Assembly (NCBI RefSeq): GCF_016921115.1 | Contig: NZ_JAFFZS010000011.1 | Span: 124,001-188,000, forward strand | Length of the DNA: 64,000 bases | DNA from: Streptomyces actuosus | GTDB taxonomy: Bacteria; Actinomycetota; Actinomycetes; Streptomycetales; Streptomycetaceae | Reading direction: 5' to 3' | In this document: piece after piece, positions 34,477-42,913 of the stretch | Position numbering within the stretch: the first letter of the stretch is position 1 | Layout: each line of letters opens with the position of its first letter | The notes under the pieces: model-generated | The model's database searches: none | What the model saw: the letters and a program-made list of their open reading frames with translations, nothing else | Told to the model about the DNA's origin: nothing | Translations under genes and position numbers: made by a program

Positions 34477-35766
34477 TCAGCACCCGTACTCGTCGAGCAC
34501 CGCCCGGGTCACCCGGTCGAGCGGGCGCAGCGGATGCGTGCTGCCGTCCTCGGCCGGCCCCAGGCGCAGCGTCGTCCCGCCGGTCACCGGCGTGACGGTC
34601 AGCACGCCGTCGTCGACCATGGCCTGGACGGCATCGTGCCGGTAGGGGCTGGCGGCGAGGCATCCGTTCGCGTACTGCCGGTCGTAGCGGTCGTACGGGC
34701 CGGCGAAGTAGTAATCGGCGACGGGACCTTGGCCCTGCCACACCGTGAAGGCGATCACCGCCGCGACGATCCCGGGGAACAGGGCCTGGGGCCCCGGCGG
34801 GGTGATCAGCTTCGGTCCGTGCCGGTAGATCAGGGCTGTCCCGGTGCAGGCGATGAGGCCGGCCGCCAGGAACAGCAGCGTGTAGTGGGACAGCAGGTCG
34901 GCGCGCTGCCCGAAGGTGAGCGGGAGTCCGGTGCACGCGAGCACCAGCCAGCCGAGCCCGGCCAGTGTCGCGCCCTGGTAGCCGTTGAGCTTGGCCGGCC
35001 ACTTCGCCCGGTCCGGCACCAGCTGCTGCTCGCGTCCCACCCAGCGGCCGGCACCGCGCAGTCGTCCCGACTCCGGCGCTACGCCGTCCGCCCGGTGCGT
35101 GACGAGGAGAGCGAGAACCGCGTCGCCGAAGGCGAGGGCCCTGGCGTGCACGGCTGACCGGTCGCTGCTCAGCTGGTTGAACTCGGCCTCCCGGCCGGGC
35201 TGGATCCGCGTACCCGTGGCCCCGCCGCGGGGAAAGGCACGGTTGAGGGGATGCCCCGGGTCGGGAAACCCGGGCAGTGTGGGCGCCGTGCGCCCACCGA
35301 CGAGCAGACTCGCGTCCGGGCTGCCCGTCCGGTCAGGGATGTACGACTCGTACAGCCGGTTCACCTGCCGCTCGCCGCGGAGGCTGGCCTGCAGTGCCTC
35401 GGCCTGGTCGATGACGGCGGCCAGGAGAGGGTCGGACGGGGCGCTGCGCATCTGTACGAGGGCGGCGTTCCGGGGGATGGCCCGCCACACCCCGCCGCGC
35501 CGGTCCAACACCTGGTCCTTCCACACATCGCGCAGGAACGGCCAGACGCGGGCGACCGGCAGCCGCCGGGGCGGACGCCGGTCGGTGAGGTGCGCGCGCA
35601 GCAGCGCGCTCGCGCTGCGCAGATAGTCGGTCTCGGCAACGTTGGAGATCGCCGCGGCGGTCGTGCGCTGCCCGCTGGGAACGTCCTGCACGCGCTGGGC
35701 GGCGGCCCGGGCCGCGTCGCCCTGGGCGCTCAGCTCGGCGATCGCCCGGTGCCAGCGGCTGCTCAC
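34477..35766 (-). CDS. Membrane protein of unknown family
   Basis: 429 aa. The first ~240 residues are soluble and helix-rich (HRAIAELSAQGDAARAAAQR, LLAAVIDQAEALQASLRGE), followed by three or four transmembrane helices at ~255-345 (TLAGLGWLVLACTGLPL, TLLFLAAGLIACTGTALIY, LFPGIVAAVIAFTVW) and a C-terminal ~85-residue extracellular-type domain with GPYDRYDRQYANGCLA. No family recognised. GTG 35766 has an AGAAGGGGGC site. It is 118 bp after the DUF2637 gene, separated by a terminator hairpin, and convergent with the Y-family gene. Confidence 0.65.
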   Translation of the reverse strand: MSSRWHRAIAELSAQGDAARAAAQRVQDVPSGQRTTAAAISNVAETDYLRSASALLRAHLTDRRPPRRLPVARVWPFLRDVWKDQVLDRRGGVWRAIPRNAALVQMRSAPSDPLLAAVIDQAEALQASLRGERQVNRLYESYIPDRTGSPDASLLVGGRTAPTLPGFPDPGHPLNRAFPRGGATGTRIQPGREAEFNQLSSDRSAVHARALAFGDAVLALLVTHRADGVAPESGRLRGAGRWVGREQQLVPDRAKWPAKLNGYQGATLAGLGWLVLACTGLPLTFGQRADLLSHYTLLFLAAGLIACTGTALIYRHGPKLITPPGPQALFPGIVAAVIAFTVWQGQGPVADYYFAGPYDRYDRQYANGCLAASPYRHDAVQAMVDDGVLTVTPVTGGTTLRLGPAEDGSTHPLRPLDRVTRAVLDEYGC

Positions 35767-35834
35767 CGGCCGCCCCCCTTCTGTACCCGGTGTGGTGTCG
35801 CCCTGAGGCTACCCGCATGGTCCGACACGGCATT

Positions 35835-35866
35835 CTCCCCGGCTCGGGGGCGTGCCAGCCGGGGAG
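35835..35866 (-). terminator. Stem-loop after DUF2637 gene
   Basis: CTCCCCGGCT (35835-35844) pairs perfectly with AGCCGGGGAG (35857-35866), 12-nt loop, 18 bases past the DUF2637 stop on the minus strand. Confidence 0.65.
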
Positions 35867-35883
35867 TTGGGGGAGCTGGACGT

Positions 35884-37341
35884 TCAGGCGGCTACCGGTT
35901 GGTGGGACCAGTTCAGGTCGACGTGGGTGGCACCCTCGCGGACGACGATGGGGCCGTGCTCCTTCTCCAGCCGGCGGTATTCGTTGCCGCCGGAGTTGGG
36001 GTTCTTGTACCCGGCCCACTTGCCCAGGTCGGCCTGCGACAGGGCCACGCCAGCGGCTTGGTGGGCGACGTAGATCCGCTCGGCCCGTTGCCGCTGGGTG
36101 AGGTTCTTTGGCAGCACTGAAAGGTCGATGTCGATGCTCAGCCGCTCCCGAGTTTCTTCGTCTTCCTCGTCGTGCGGCGGAGTGTCGTGCTCGGGGTCGG
36201 GCTCCTCGTCCTCGGGCTCCTCCTCTTCTGCATCCTCGTCACCGGGGGCGCCGCCGCCCGGTACGGGCTCCTCGTCGGGCTGACCGGTGGGCGAGGCCGT
36301 CGCGGTGGGCGCGGCAGGTTCTTCCTCAGGTTCGGGGTCCTGCTCTGCTTCCGGTTCGGGAACGGCCGCAGGGCGCGGCTCGACCGCCACGGCCGGCACC
36401 GGGGCCTCCTGCGTGGCCGCCCCCTCTTCCTGCGGCGTGATGACCGCCGCGGACGCCGAGGCAGCGGGTGGGGCCACTGCGGCCACCGGAGCCTCTTCGG
36501 CCTTCCCGACGGCGGTCTTCGGGGCGCTGGCCAGCGCGTTGACCGGCACCGCGCCGACCGCGGCGGTGCCCACGATGGCGGCCGAGTCGGCGCGCTCCAC
36601 GGTCACCTCGGCCGCGGCGGCGACTGGTCGGGGGCGCTGGGAACCGATCACGCGGACGTTGTCGACGGTCGCCAGGAGCTCGGTCCGCCACGCCTTCCAC
36701 ATCTTGACCGGCGCGCCGATCGGCCAGGGCAGCCACAGCAGCAGGCTGTAGGCCCGCTCGCTGTCGGCCTTGCGGCGCTTCTGCCGGCCCATGATGACCT
36801 GCTCGATCTTGTACAGCAGCATCTCGAGCAGGATCGCGTACACCAGCGGCGGGACCACCGCGAGGAACGCACTGCCGGCACCCGACCCGGGGGCGTGGAG
36901 CAGGTTCATCGCCGCCGAGGCCGACACGAAGGCGAGCAGAAGGATCCGCGTGATCGCTGAGGACCGCAGCGTCAGGGCCTCGAAAAAGCGGATGAGGGAG
37001 AGGCTGAGGGCACCGGCGTCCAGGAGCAGCGCGAAGCCGGTCGCCGCGTCCCAGTCGCCGCCATTGTGCGCGTGGGCGTACTCGCGCTGCGCCCCGAAGG
37101 AGAGCCAGGCAGCGATACCGGCGAGCACGAACATCATCAGGCAGCCGATACCGAGCGCTATCACCGCGAGGCGACGCTGCCAGGCGTTGCGGCGCTGGAG
37201 GGCGAGCGCGGCGCGCTCCTCGGTGGTGGCGTTCTGCTCCGCGGCCCTGCGGCGGCTGCCCAGCAGCAGGGCGACGGCTGTCGCGGTCCCGATCCCGGCC
37301 ACGGCAAGACCCGCGGACAGCGCCCACTGGAAGGTGGTCAT
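35884..37341 (-). CDS. DUF2637 membrane protein with C-terminal helix-turn-helix
   Basis: 485 aa. N-terminal membrane domain with about five helices (~5-190); the segment DWDAATGFALLLDAGALSLSL with its ITRILLLAFVSASAAMNLLHAP continuation is DUF2637, a domain common on Streptomyces plasmids and integrative elements. A ~200-residue disordered stretch rich in Pro/Ala then Glu/Asp follows, and the last ~80 residues (AERIYVAHQAAGVALSQADL, NSGGNEYRRLEKEHGPIVV) look like a winged HTH. Role in transfer or segregation is possible but unproven. ATG 37341 overlaps a 29-aa upstream ORF (ATGA). Confidence 0.75.
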   Translation of the reverse strand: MTTFQWALSAGLAVAGIGTATAVALLLGSRRRAAEQNATTEERAALALQRRNAWQRRLAVIALGIGCLMMFVLAGIAAWLSFGAQREYAHAHNGGDWDAATGFALLLDAGALSLSLIRFFEALTLRSSAITRILLLAFVSASAAMNLLHAPGSGAGSAFLAVVPPLVYAILLEMLLYKIEQVIMGRQKRRKADSERAYSLLLWLPWPIGAPVKMWKAWRTELLATVDNVRVIGSQRPRPVAAAAEVTVERADSAAIVGTAAVGAVPVNALASAPKTAVGKAEEAPVAAVAPPAASASAAVITPQEEGAATQEAPVPAVAVEPRPAAVPEPEAEQDPEPEEEPAAPTATASPTGQPDEEPVPGGGAPGDEDAEEEEPEDEEPDPEHDTPPHDEEDEETRERLSIDIDLSVLPKNLTQRQRAERIYVAHQAAGVALSQADLGKWAGYKNPNSGGNEYRRLEKEHGPIVVREGATHVDLNWSHQPVAA

Positions 37342-37427
37342 CGGCGGCCCCCTTCCCTGGAGCGTGCCGCGGGGATGGCGGGCCCGGCGGGCGGCGGGAC
37401 GGCGGCGTGCTGCCGACGGCGGCTCAT
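37338..37427 (-). CDS. 29-aa leader ORF coupled to the DUF2637 gene
   Basis: A very short ORF starting MSRRRQHAAVPPP and ending in SREGGRR. GAAGGAGA lies at good distance before its ATG, and its TGA overlaps the DUF2637 start. Basic, proline-rich peptide; more likely a translational-coupling leader than a functional protein. It begins 50 bp after a conserved 33-bp element. Confidence 0.5.
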   Translation of the reverse strand: MSRRRQHAAVPPPAGPAIPAARSREGGRR

Positions 37428-37476
37428 GTGCGCGGTCTCCTTCGTCGGATGGTCGGCCGAAGAGGCCCCTCGCTCT

Positions 37477-37509
37477 CTACAGGTGTGATCGAGCGGTGCG
37501 GTGTGACAC
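37477..37509 (-). promoter_or_regulatory. 33-bp conserved upstream element, copy A
   Basis: On the minus strand: GTGTCACACCG, 5 variable bases, CTCG, 4 partly variable bases, then CACCTGTAG. It matches the element at 57494-57526 at 25 of 33 positions without gaps. Its end is 50 bp before the 29-aa leader ORF. The position suits a promoter or activator site; CTGTAG could include the -10. Confidence 0.55.
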
Positions 37510-37540
37510 CGGAGGTCGGTGAATTTCGAGCGGGTCGTGG

Positions 37541-40500
37541 TCATGAGGCCGCAGACCCCAAAGTGGGCTTGTTCCTCTCGCCCTTGAGGAGCGTGCGCAG
37601 CAGACCACGGGTCTCGGGCGATGAGTCAACGCCCTCCTCGGCGTTGATCCGGGCCAGTTGGGCGGCGGCGCGCTCCAGGCCTTCGCGGTCGCCCATCTCG
37701 TGACAGATCGTGAAGAGGTCCCGGTAGAGCAACTCGCTCTGGGAGTCCACGAGCATGCCCTTGGTGACAGCTTGGGCTGCCGCCCGGTAGTCGCGGACCT
37801 GGCGGCGGCGTTCGGCGAGCTCGTGGGCGACGTCGACGATCGCGCTGATCATCTCCTGGATGTCGGCCTCCGCCCAGGCGTACTTGGAGGGGTCGATGTC
37901 CGCGAAGGGCCGGCCGCGCACGAGAGCCAGGGCGTGGGCGAGGGCGACGTCGGCGTCCTGCCCGTCGTGGTGCATGCCCTGCTGGTACAGCTCTTTGAAG
38001 CGGTCCCAGTCGGAGGTGACGGCGGGGCCGAGCCGGTAGATGCCGTCGGTGACCGCGGGAAGATAGGCGCTGCGGGGGTCGTCGGCGGGGACGTGAGGGT
38101 TGGGGCCGAGCCAGGAACGTAGCCGCGACATCGCGGTGTTGCGGGTGCTGGAGGTCTTGCGCAGCCCGGGCCAGATCGCGTTGTCGAGGTCCTGGCGGCC
38201 CAGGCCCGGGTGCAGCACGAGCCAGGCGGCGATCTCCAGAAGGTGGTTGCGCCGGTTGCTGCCCACCCGGCCCTGCGCGCCGGCCAGTGTCACCGGGCCG
38301 AGGACCTGGACCTGGGGGTCTTCGGGCTCGGCCGGCGGGGTGGCCAGCGCGGCCAGCACGGTGGAGGTCGCGGCGCTGGGACGGGGGATGATCCGCGCTT
38401 CGGCCGCTGTCGCGGATGCCGTGGTCTCGCCGAGCGCGGCCGCGGTCAGGCCGGACGCGTCCTCGTCCTGGTCGCCGGTCATGGCCGAGTCCCCTTCCTG
38501 CGTCTCCTCCTCGTCCGGGCCGTCGCCGAGCGCGTCGGCGGACAGACCAGAGCCGACCTCTTCTTCGTCGGGCTGAAGCGGCGAGTCGTCATCGCGCTCG
38601 CCGAGCACTTCGTCGAGGACCTTTTCGAAGTCCTGCTTCGGCTCGGCGGTGTCCCACACCTCGGCACCCAGCGCGGACGCCTCCTCGGGGTCTTCTTCCT
38701 CAGCGGGCTCGGGCGTCTCCCAGCCGGTGGGCTCGCCAGCGGAGTTGCTGTCGGTGTCGTCGTCGACCGGCTCGTCGAGGGCGGGGGAGCCCGCGACCGC
38801 GGGGGAGAGGGCGCTGCCGTCCTCCTCCTGCCAGTCGTCGCCGCTGCCGGTCAGGGCGTCGTCGGGCGTCCGAGCGGCGGAGAAGCCGGTGAAGCTCGGC
38901 ACAGCGGTCGCCAGGCCGCTGCCCTGGGCGGCGACCGCGGTCACCGCGGGAACGGCAGAGGTCTCCGGAGCGAGCGCGGAGCCCTCGCCGACGGTGAAGG
39001 CGGGGCGGGGACCATTGGAATCGGCCGGGCCGGTGTGACCGGTCCACGCCGGCGGGGGGACGTCGTCGGTGCGGCTGGAGGTGGCGATCAGTTGGACGAG
39101 CCGGTCGTAGGAGTCGGCGTCCAGGTGCTGGAGCTTGACCGCGAGGTCCAGGTCGGGCAGTTCGACGAGGGTGCCGGGCTGGGCGGGCAGGGTCCAGGCG
39201 CCGGGCAGGTCGAGTTCGCCGCCTGCGGCGGTCACGACCGCGACCGAGGTGCGGGGCCGGGAGGCGAGGAGGTCCTCGAGCTCGGCGGCCGCCGCGCCGG
39301 TGGGCGGGGCGGTGGCGATGAGGATGCGGGGGATCCAGGTGTCGCCGCCGTCCTCGACCAGCCGGGCGGCCCGCAGGTGGTCGTGGCCGCCGTCGGTCAG
39401 TGCCTGGCGCTGGAAGGCGTCGTGCGCCTGGAGGTCGCTGGTGGCCGGGCCGAGATCAGCGTGGTGCTCGATCTGGTCGGGGTAGAGGTGGTGCAGGTCG
39501 CTTCCGGCGCCGGCGAGGAGGACCTGGGTGTCGGGCGCCAGCTGGGAGGAGGCGAGTTCGACGGCGAGGGCGAGCATGACCGCGCGAACGTCGGCCGGGC
39601 TGCCGGCCAGACGCAGCAGGCCGATGGCCTCCAGGTTGACCAGGACCGCGTCGCCGTCCTCGGTCTCGCCGAGACTGACCAGGGCGGGGTAGGGCACCGT
39701 GATGTCGGCGGCCTCGTCTTCGTTGAGGAGGGCCGCGCCGCGGGCGGGGCACACCCACACCGTCGGGTTGTCCTCATGCTCGGTGAACGGAGCGACGGGC
39801 GGGGTGACGGCGGCCAGGTGGAGCTCGATGCCGCGCGCGGTGATGCGCATCGCCTCGACCTCGGGCAGAGGCCGGCCGTTCTGGCGGCAGTTCGCGGCCA
39901 GGGTACGCAGGGCGCGGTCGGCGAGCGCGGTGCCGGTGATGTCGGACGCCACGCGCAGCTGCTTCTCGAAGTCGGCGGTCGCACCGGAGGGCATCGGGAT
40001 GCGCCGCTTGGGGCGCCGTCGGCGCTGCTGGTGCGCCCGTCGGGTCGCGACGACCGCGAGGACGGCCGCGGCCAGGATGCTCCCCGCCGCGGCGATCGTC
40101 CGCACGCTCGTGTCGGCGCTGTCGCCGGCCTCCGCCGTGTCGTGCGCCTCGGGCGCCTGGGTGGGCGTGCCGTGCTGCTCCCGCTCGCGGTCGGGCGCCG
40201 GGCTCTGCGCGGCCGGCGGCTCGCTCGGGGTGTCGGGGCGGGCGGTCGGCTGCCCGCCGTCCTGCTGGTCCTTGTCCGCGCCCTGGCCGCCGGGGGCCTG
40301 GTCGCTCTTCTCCCCCTTGTCAGCGCCCGGGCCCGAATCATCCTGGGCGGGTGGCTGCGTCTGCTCGGCGCCGGGCCGTTCCTCGGCCTTGTCCTGGTCG
40401 GCGGGCTGTTCCTGTGGCGGCTGCGCCTCGTCCGGCTTCGAGTCGCTCCGGTCGCTGCCGGCTGCGGTGGGGATCTGCAGCTTCCAGCCGGGATAGATCT

Positions 40501-41389
40501 CGTCGGGGTCGTCGAGGGCGCGCCCGTCGTCCTGCTTGACGCCCTTGTTCGCCTCGACGATCCGGGGGTAGGCGTCGGCGTTGCCGAGCTCGTCCTCGGC
40601 GATGCCGGACAGTGTCTCGCCCGCGCGGACGGTGTGGGTCTGGGCTGCGGCTTTGGAGCCGGCGGTCTGTGCCCGGGCTCCGTCCTGGTCGGCTGCCGGG
40701 TCGGGGGAGGCGTCGGCGGGCAGGCGCAGGGTCCAGCCGGGTTGCAGAACGGTGGTGTCGGCGGTGACGAGGGAGCCGTCCGCCTGGCGTACGCCTTCGT
40801 TGGCGTCGATGATCCGGTGCCACTCGATGCCGGCGCCCAGGCGCTTCTCCGCGATGTCCCAGAGGGTGTCGCCGTCCTGGACGTGGTGGACGGGGCCGTC
40901 CCAGGCCGCAGAAGTAGAGGACGCCGCTTGGGCTGCAGTGGCCGTCGCGGAGTGGGCGTCGGCGGTCACACTGGCCGTGGCCACGGTGGCGGGGGCTGCG
41001 CTCGCGGGGCTAGCCATCGCGGTGCTGGTCGGCAGCAGGACGAGGATGCCGCCGACGAGGGCGCCGGCGAGCTGCTGGGATCCGCCCAGCATGCGGATCC
41101 GGGGGGCCCGGACGTTGCGCAGCGCGGCGCCCGTCTCCAGGACGACCGAGACCACGAAGCTCAGCCAGCCGTACCAGCCGATGAGGGTGATGGCGCCCAG
41201 GAACAGCTGGCCGGAGTCGGGGCTGGTGAGCGCGGTGGCGATCTCGTCGAAGCCGGGGACGTGGTCGGGCAGGACCCCGATGCCGAGCAGGACGGCGGGC
41301 ACGCCCGCCAGGAGCACGACTAGGGTCACCAGGGCGAAGAGCGCACGGACCAGGGTGGCGGCAGCACTGCGGTTTCTCATGATCGTCAC
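37541..41389 (-). CDS. Membrane LysM-BTAD protein of the Tad locus
   Basis: 1282 aa, the last gene of the pilus operon. Three hydrophobic segments near the N-terminus (~13-37, 60-83, 103-125), two LysM repeats (HHVQDGDTLWDIAEKRLG at ~168 and HTVRAGETLSGIAEDELG at ~252), a Pro/Gln/Asp-rich linker, a further membrane helix at ~426-445 followed by a basic stop-transfer RRRRPKRR, a large cytoplasmic region, and a C-terminal bacterial transcriptional activation domain (~1025-1275: VLGPVTLAG, LLEIAAWLVLHPGLGRQDLD, RAAAQAVTKGMLVDSQSELLYR). Thus wall-binding LysM units outside and a SARP/AfsR-like BTAD inside one chain. GTG 41389 overlaps the TadG-like stop. Likely couples wall or pilus state to a cytoplasmic output; mechanism unknown. 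Confidence 0.85.
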   Translation of the reverse strand: MTIMRNRSAAATLVRALFALVTLVVLLAGVPAVLLGIGVLPDHVPGFDEIATALTSPDSGQLFLGAITLIGWYGWLSFVVSVVLETGAALRNVRAPRIRMLGGSQQLAGALVGGILVLLPTSTAMASPASAAPATVATASVTADAHSATATAAQAASSTSAAWDGPVHHVQDGDTLWDIAEKRLGAGIEWHRIIDANEGVRQADGSLVTADTTVLQPGWTLRLPADASPDPAADQDGARAQTAGSKAAAQTHTVRAGETLSGIAEDELGNADAYPRIVEANKGVKQDDGRALDDPDEIYPGWKLQIPTAAGSDRSDSKPDEAQPPQEQPADQDKAEERPGAEQTQPPAQDDSGPGADKGEKSDQAPGGQGADKDQQDGGQPTARPDTPSEPPAAQSPAPDREREQHGTPTQAPEAHDTAEAGDSADTSVRTIAAAGSILAAAVLAVVATRRAHQQRRRRPKRRIPMPSGATADFEKQLRVASDITGTALADRALRTLAANCRQNGRPLPEVEAMRITARGIELHLAAVTPPVAPFTEHEDNPTVWVCPARGAALLNEDEAADITVPYPALVSLGETEDGDAVLVNLEAIGLLRLAGSPADVRAVMLALAVELASSQLAPDTQVLLAGAGSDLHHLYPDQIEHHADLGPATSDLQAHDAFQRQALTDGGHDHLRAARLVEDGGDTWIPRILIATAPPTGAAAAELEDLLASRPRTSVAVVTAAGGELDLPGAWTLPAQPGTLVELPDLDLAVKLQHLDADSYDRLVQLIATSSRTDDVPPPAWTGHTGPADSNGPRPAFTVGEGSALAPETSAVPAVTAVAAQGSGLATAVPSFTGFSAARTPDDALTGSGDDWQEEDGSALSPAVAGSPALDEPVDDDTDSNSAGEPTGWETPEPAEEEDPEEASALGAEVWDTAEPKQDFEKVLDEVLGERDDDSPLQPDEEEVGSGLSADALGDGPDEEETQEGDSAMTGDQDEDASGLTAAALGETTASATAAEARIIPRPSAATSTVLAALATPPAEPEDPQVQVLGPVTLAGAQGRVGSNRRNHLLEIAAWLVLHPGLGRQDLDNAIWPGLRKTSSTRNTAMSRLRSWLGPNPHVPADDPRSAYLPAVTDGIYRLGPAVTSDWDRFKELYQQGMHHDGQDADVALAHALALVRGRPFADIDPSKYAWAEADIQEMISAIVDVAHELAERRRQVRDYRAAAQAVTKGMLVDSQSELLYRDLFTICHEMGDREGLERAAAQLARINAEEGVDSSPETRGLLRTLLKGERNKPTLGSAAS

Positions 41390-41823
41390 CCCTTGTATAC
41401 GAGGTCGGCGCTGCCGTGGCCGGTGACGGACCCGCTGGCCCCCCTGAGGAATACGGCGCGGTACGACTCGGTCACGGTCACCTCGAGGGAACCGCCGTCC
41501 TCGCTCACCCTCACCGTGCCGCTGACCCCCGCGTGGCTGAGGTAGGTCCGTGCCGCGGCGACGGCCGCGTTGCGGTCGACGGTGATGCCCTCGCCGGCGA
41601 TCGCCTTGCCCGCATCGATGGCCTGGCCGCCGGCTCGGGCTGCCTCGTGCGCGACGCCTTCGGCGTGGGTGAGCGCTCGCAGCCTGCCGGCGCCGTCGTA
41701 GACGAGCGCGGCCACGGCGAAGAGCGCCACGATGGTCACGAGGGCGAACACGCTCATCGCACCCCGGTCGTTGCGCAGGGCACGACGGATCCGTTGGGTG
41801 AGGGCGAAGCGGGCGGGTGGCAT
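41386..41823 (-). CDS. TadG-like pilus assembly protein
   Basis: 145 aa. Class III prepilin-like leader: basic N-terminus ending NDRG then AMSVFALVTIVALFAVAALV. Position +5 is Phe where the true pilins have Glu. Exported remainder of ~100 residues with AARTYLSHAGVSGTVRVSED. The TadG-type Flp N-terminal domain is present but the usual large C-terminal von Willebrand part is absent. Confidence 0.75.
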   Translation of the reverse strand: MPPARFALTQRIRRALRNDRGAMSVFALVTIVALFAVAALVYDGAGRLRALTHAEGVAHEAARAGGQAIDAGKAIAGEGITVDRNAAVAAARTYLSHAGVSGTVRVSEDGGSLEVTVTESYRAVFLRGASGSVTGHGSADLVYKG

Positions 41824-41835
41824 GCGGTGGTCCTG

Positions 41836-42273
41836 TCAGCCGCGCTGGCGGTAGGAGTCGATTGACGAGGTAAAGCTGCTGGTCAGAGTCTTGGATCCGG
41901 GCAGTCCGGGCAATCCGATATCCGAGAGGTTCACCACGCAGGTCACGGTGGCGGTGGTCGTGGCGGGCTCACCGATCGGCGCGGCGAACCCGCCGGTGGA
42001 GACGGATATCGAGGTGGACGTGCACTGCAGTCCCTGCTGGCTGAGCACGCTGCGCGCCATTTCCGAGCCGGCGGAGCTGGCGGCACCCCCGGTGCGTTCC
42101 AGCGAGGCTGCGCGCGCTGCGTTGCGGGCCGCGGTGTCGACGGCGTTGTCGGCAGATCCGATCCGGCCGAACGCGATGACCAGCAGCAACACCAGAATGA
42201 GGACGGGGAAGAGGATGACCGCTTCCAGCGACAGCGCGCCGCGGTCGTCGCGGAGTCGTTCGGCGATGGTCAC
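41836..42273 (-). CDS. TadE-like pseudopilin
   Basis: 145 aa. Leader RDDRG followed by ALSLEAVILFPVLILVLLLVIAFGR: cleavage after Gly, Glu at +5 and a long hydrophobic helix, the TadE pattern. The exported domain has two cysteines (GLQCTSTS and VTCVVNL) probably in a disulfide. Stop is 12 bp before the TadG-like start; it overlaps the next TadE gene by 4 bp. Confidence 0.8.
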   Translation of the reverse strand: MTIAERLRDDRGALSLEAVILFPVLILVLLLVIAFGRIGSADNAVDTAARNAARAASLERTGGAASSAGSEMARSVLSQQGLQCTSTSISVSTGGFAAPIGEPATTTATVTCVVNLSDIGLPGLPGSKTLTSSFTSSIDSYRQRG

Positions 42274-42692
42274 CGTGCCTCCGTGATGCGCTCGGCGGCC
42301 GCGTCGGCGTGCTGGTCGATCTTGAGTTTCAGGCCGGGGATCATGGTGTCGACGTAGCCGGTGACGCGGATGGTCACCGTGGCTCCCTTGCTCCCGCTGA
42401 CGGACGTGCCGGAGATGCTGCTGCCGGCCCTGGAGAGGAATTCCCGGGCCTCGGCGGTGCCGGTCCCTGCGGACGCTCCTCGTACTCGGGCGGACTCAAC
42501 TCCCAGCTGTGCGGCGGACATCGCCACATTGCGTGCGTGCCACCACAGGCCGACGTGGACGACCAGCAGGATGATCAGCAGCACGACAGGGAAGACGATG
42601 AGCATTTCCAGGGACACGGCTCCGCGGTCCCGCACGTCGCGCTCGGCGAGCGCGCGGGACCAACGGCGCAGAGTCCGGCGAAGGCGGATCAC
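42270..42692 (-). CDS. TadE-like pseudopilin
   Basis: 140 aa. Leader VRDRG then AVSLEMLIVFPVVLLIILLVVHVGLWW, with Glu at +5. Exported domain without cysteines: AQLGVESARVRGASAGTGTAEAR, TGYVDTMIPGLKLKI. TadE/TadG-like minor pilins are needed for assembly of Flp pili. Overlaps both neighbours by 4 bp. Confidence 0.8.
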   Translation of the reverse strand: MIRLRRTLRRWSRALAERDVRDRGAVSLEMLIVFPVVLLIILLVVHVGLWWHARNVAMSAAQLGVESARVRGASAGTGTAEAREFLSRAGSSISGTSVSGSKGATVTIRVTGYVDTMIPGLKLKIDQHADAAAERITEAR

Positions 42693-42886
42693 TTGATCTC
42701 GTTTGCCTTCTCGTTGACCTTGGTGAGGATGACAGCGGCGGCGATCGCGGCGACGACGACGAGGCCCGCGACGATCATCATCGTCTCGATCGAGACGGAG
42801 CCTCGGTCGTCGCGGACGTTGCGCAGCCGCTCGATCCGGGCGCTGAAGAAGGTCTTCAGAAAGGTGAAGTTGGGGTCGTTGCCCAT
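42689..42886 (-). CDS. Flp-type major pilin
   Basis: 65 aa, the right size for a Flp prepilin. A 27-residue basic leader ends RDDRG; the mature part begins SVSIETMMIVAGLVVVAAIA with Glu at +5 and ends after a short NEKANEIK tail. The shortest member of the set and therefore the best candidate for the filament subunit. Confidence 0.8.
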   Translation of the reverse strand: MGNDPNFTFLKTFFSARIERLRNVRDDRGSVSIETMMIVAGLVVVAAIAAAVILTKVNEKANEIK

Positions 42887-42913
42887 CGTGGATTTCCTTG
42901 TCTCTTTAGGTAG

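Noticed and set aside
38210..41323. A 1037-codon open frame on the + strand
   Set aside because: It is antisense to the LysM-BTAD gene; long antisense frames are a by-product of high third-position GC, and its translation is low-complexity Gly/Val/Arg with no domain.
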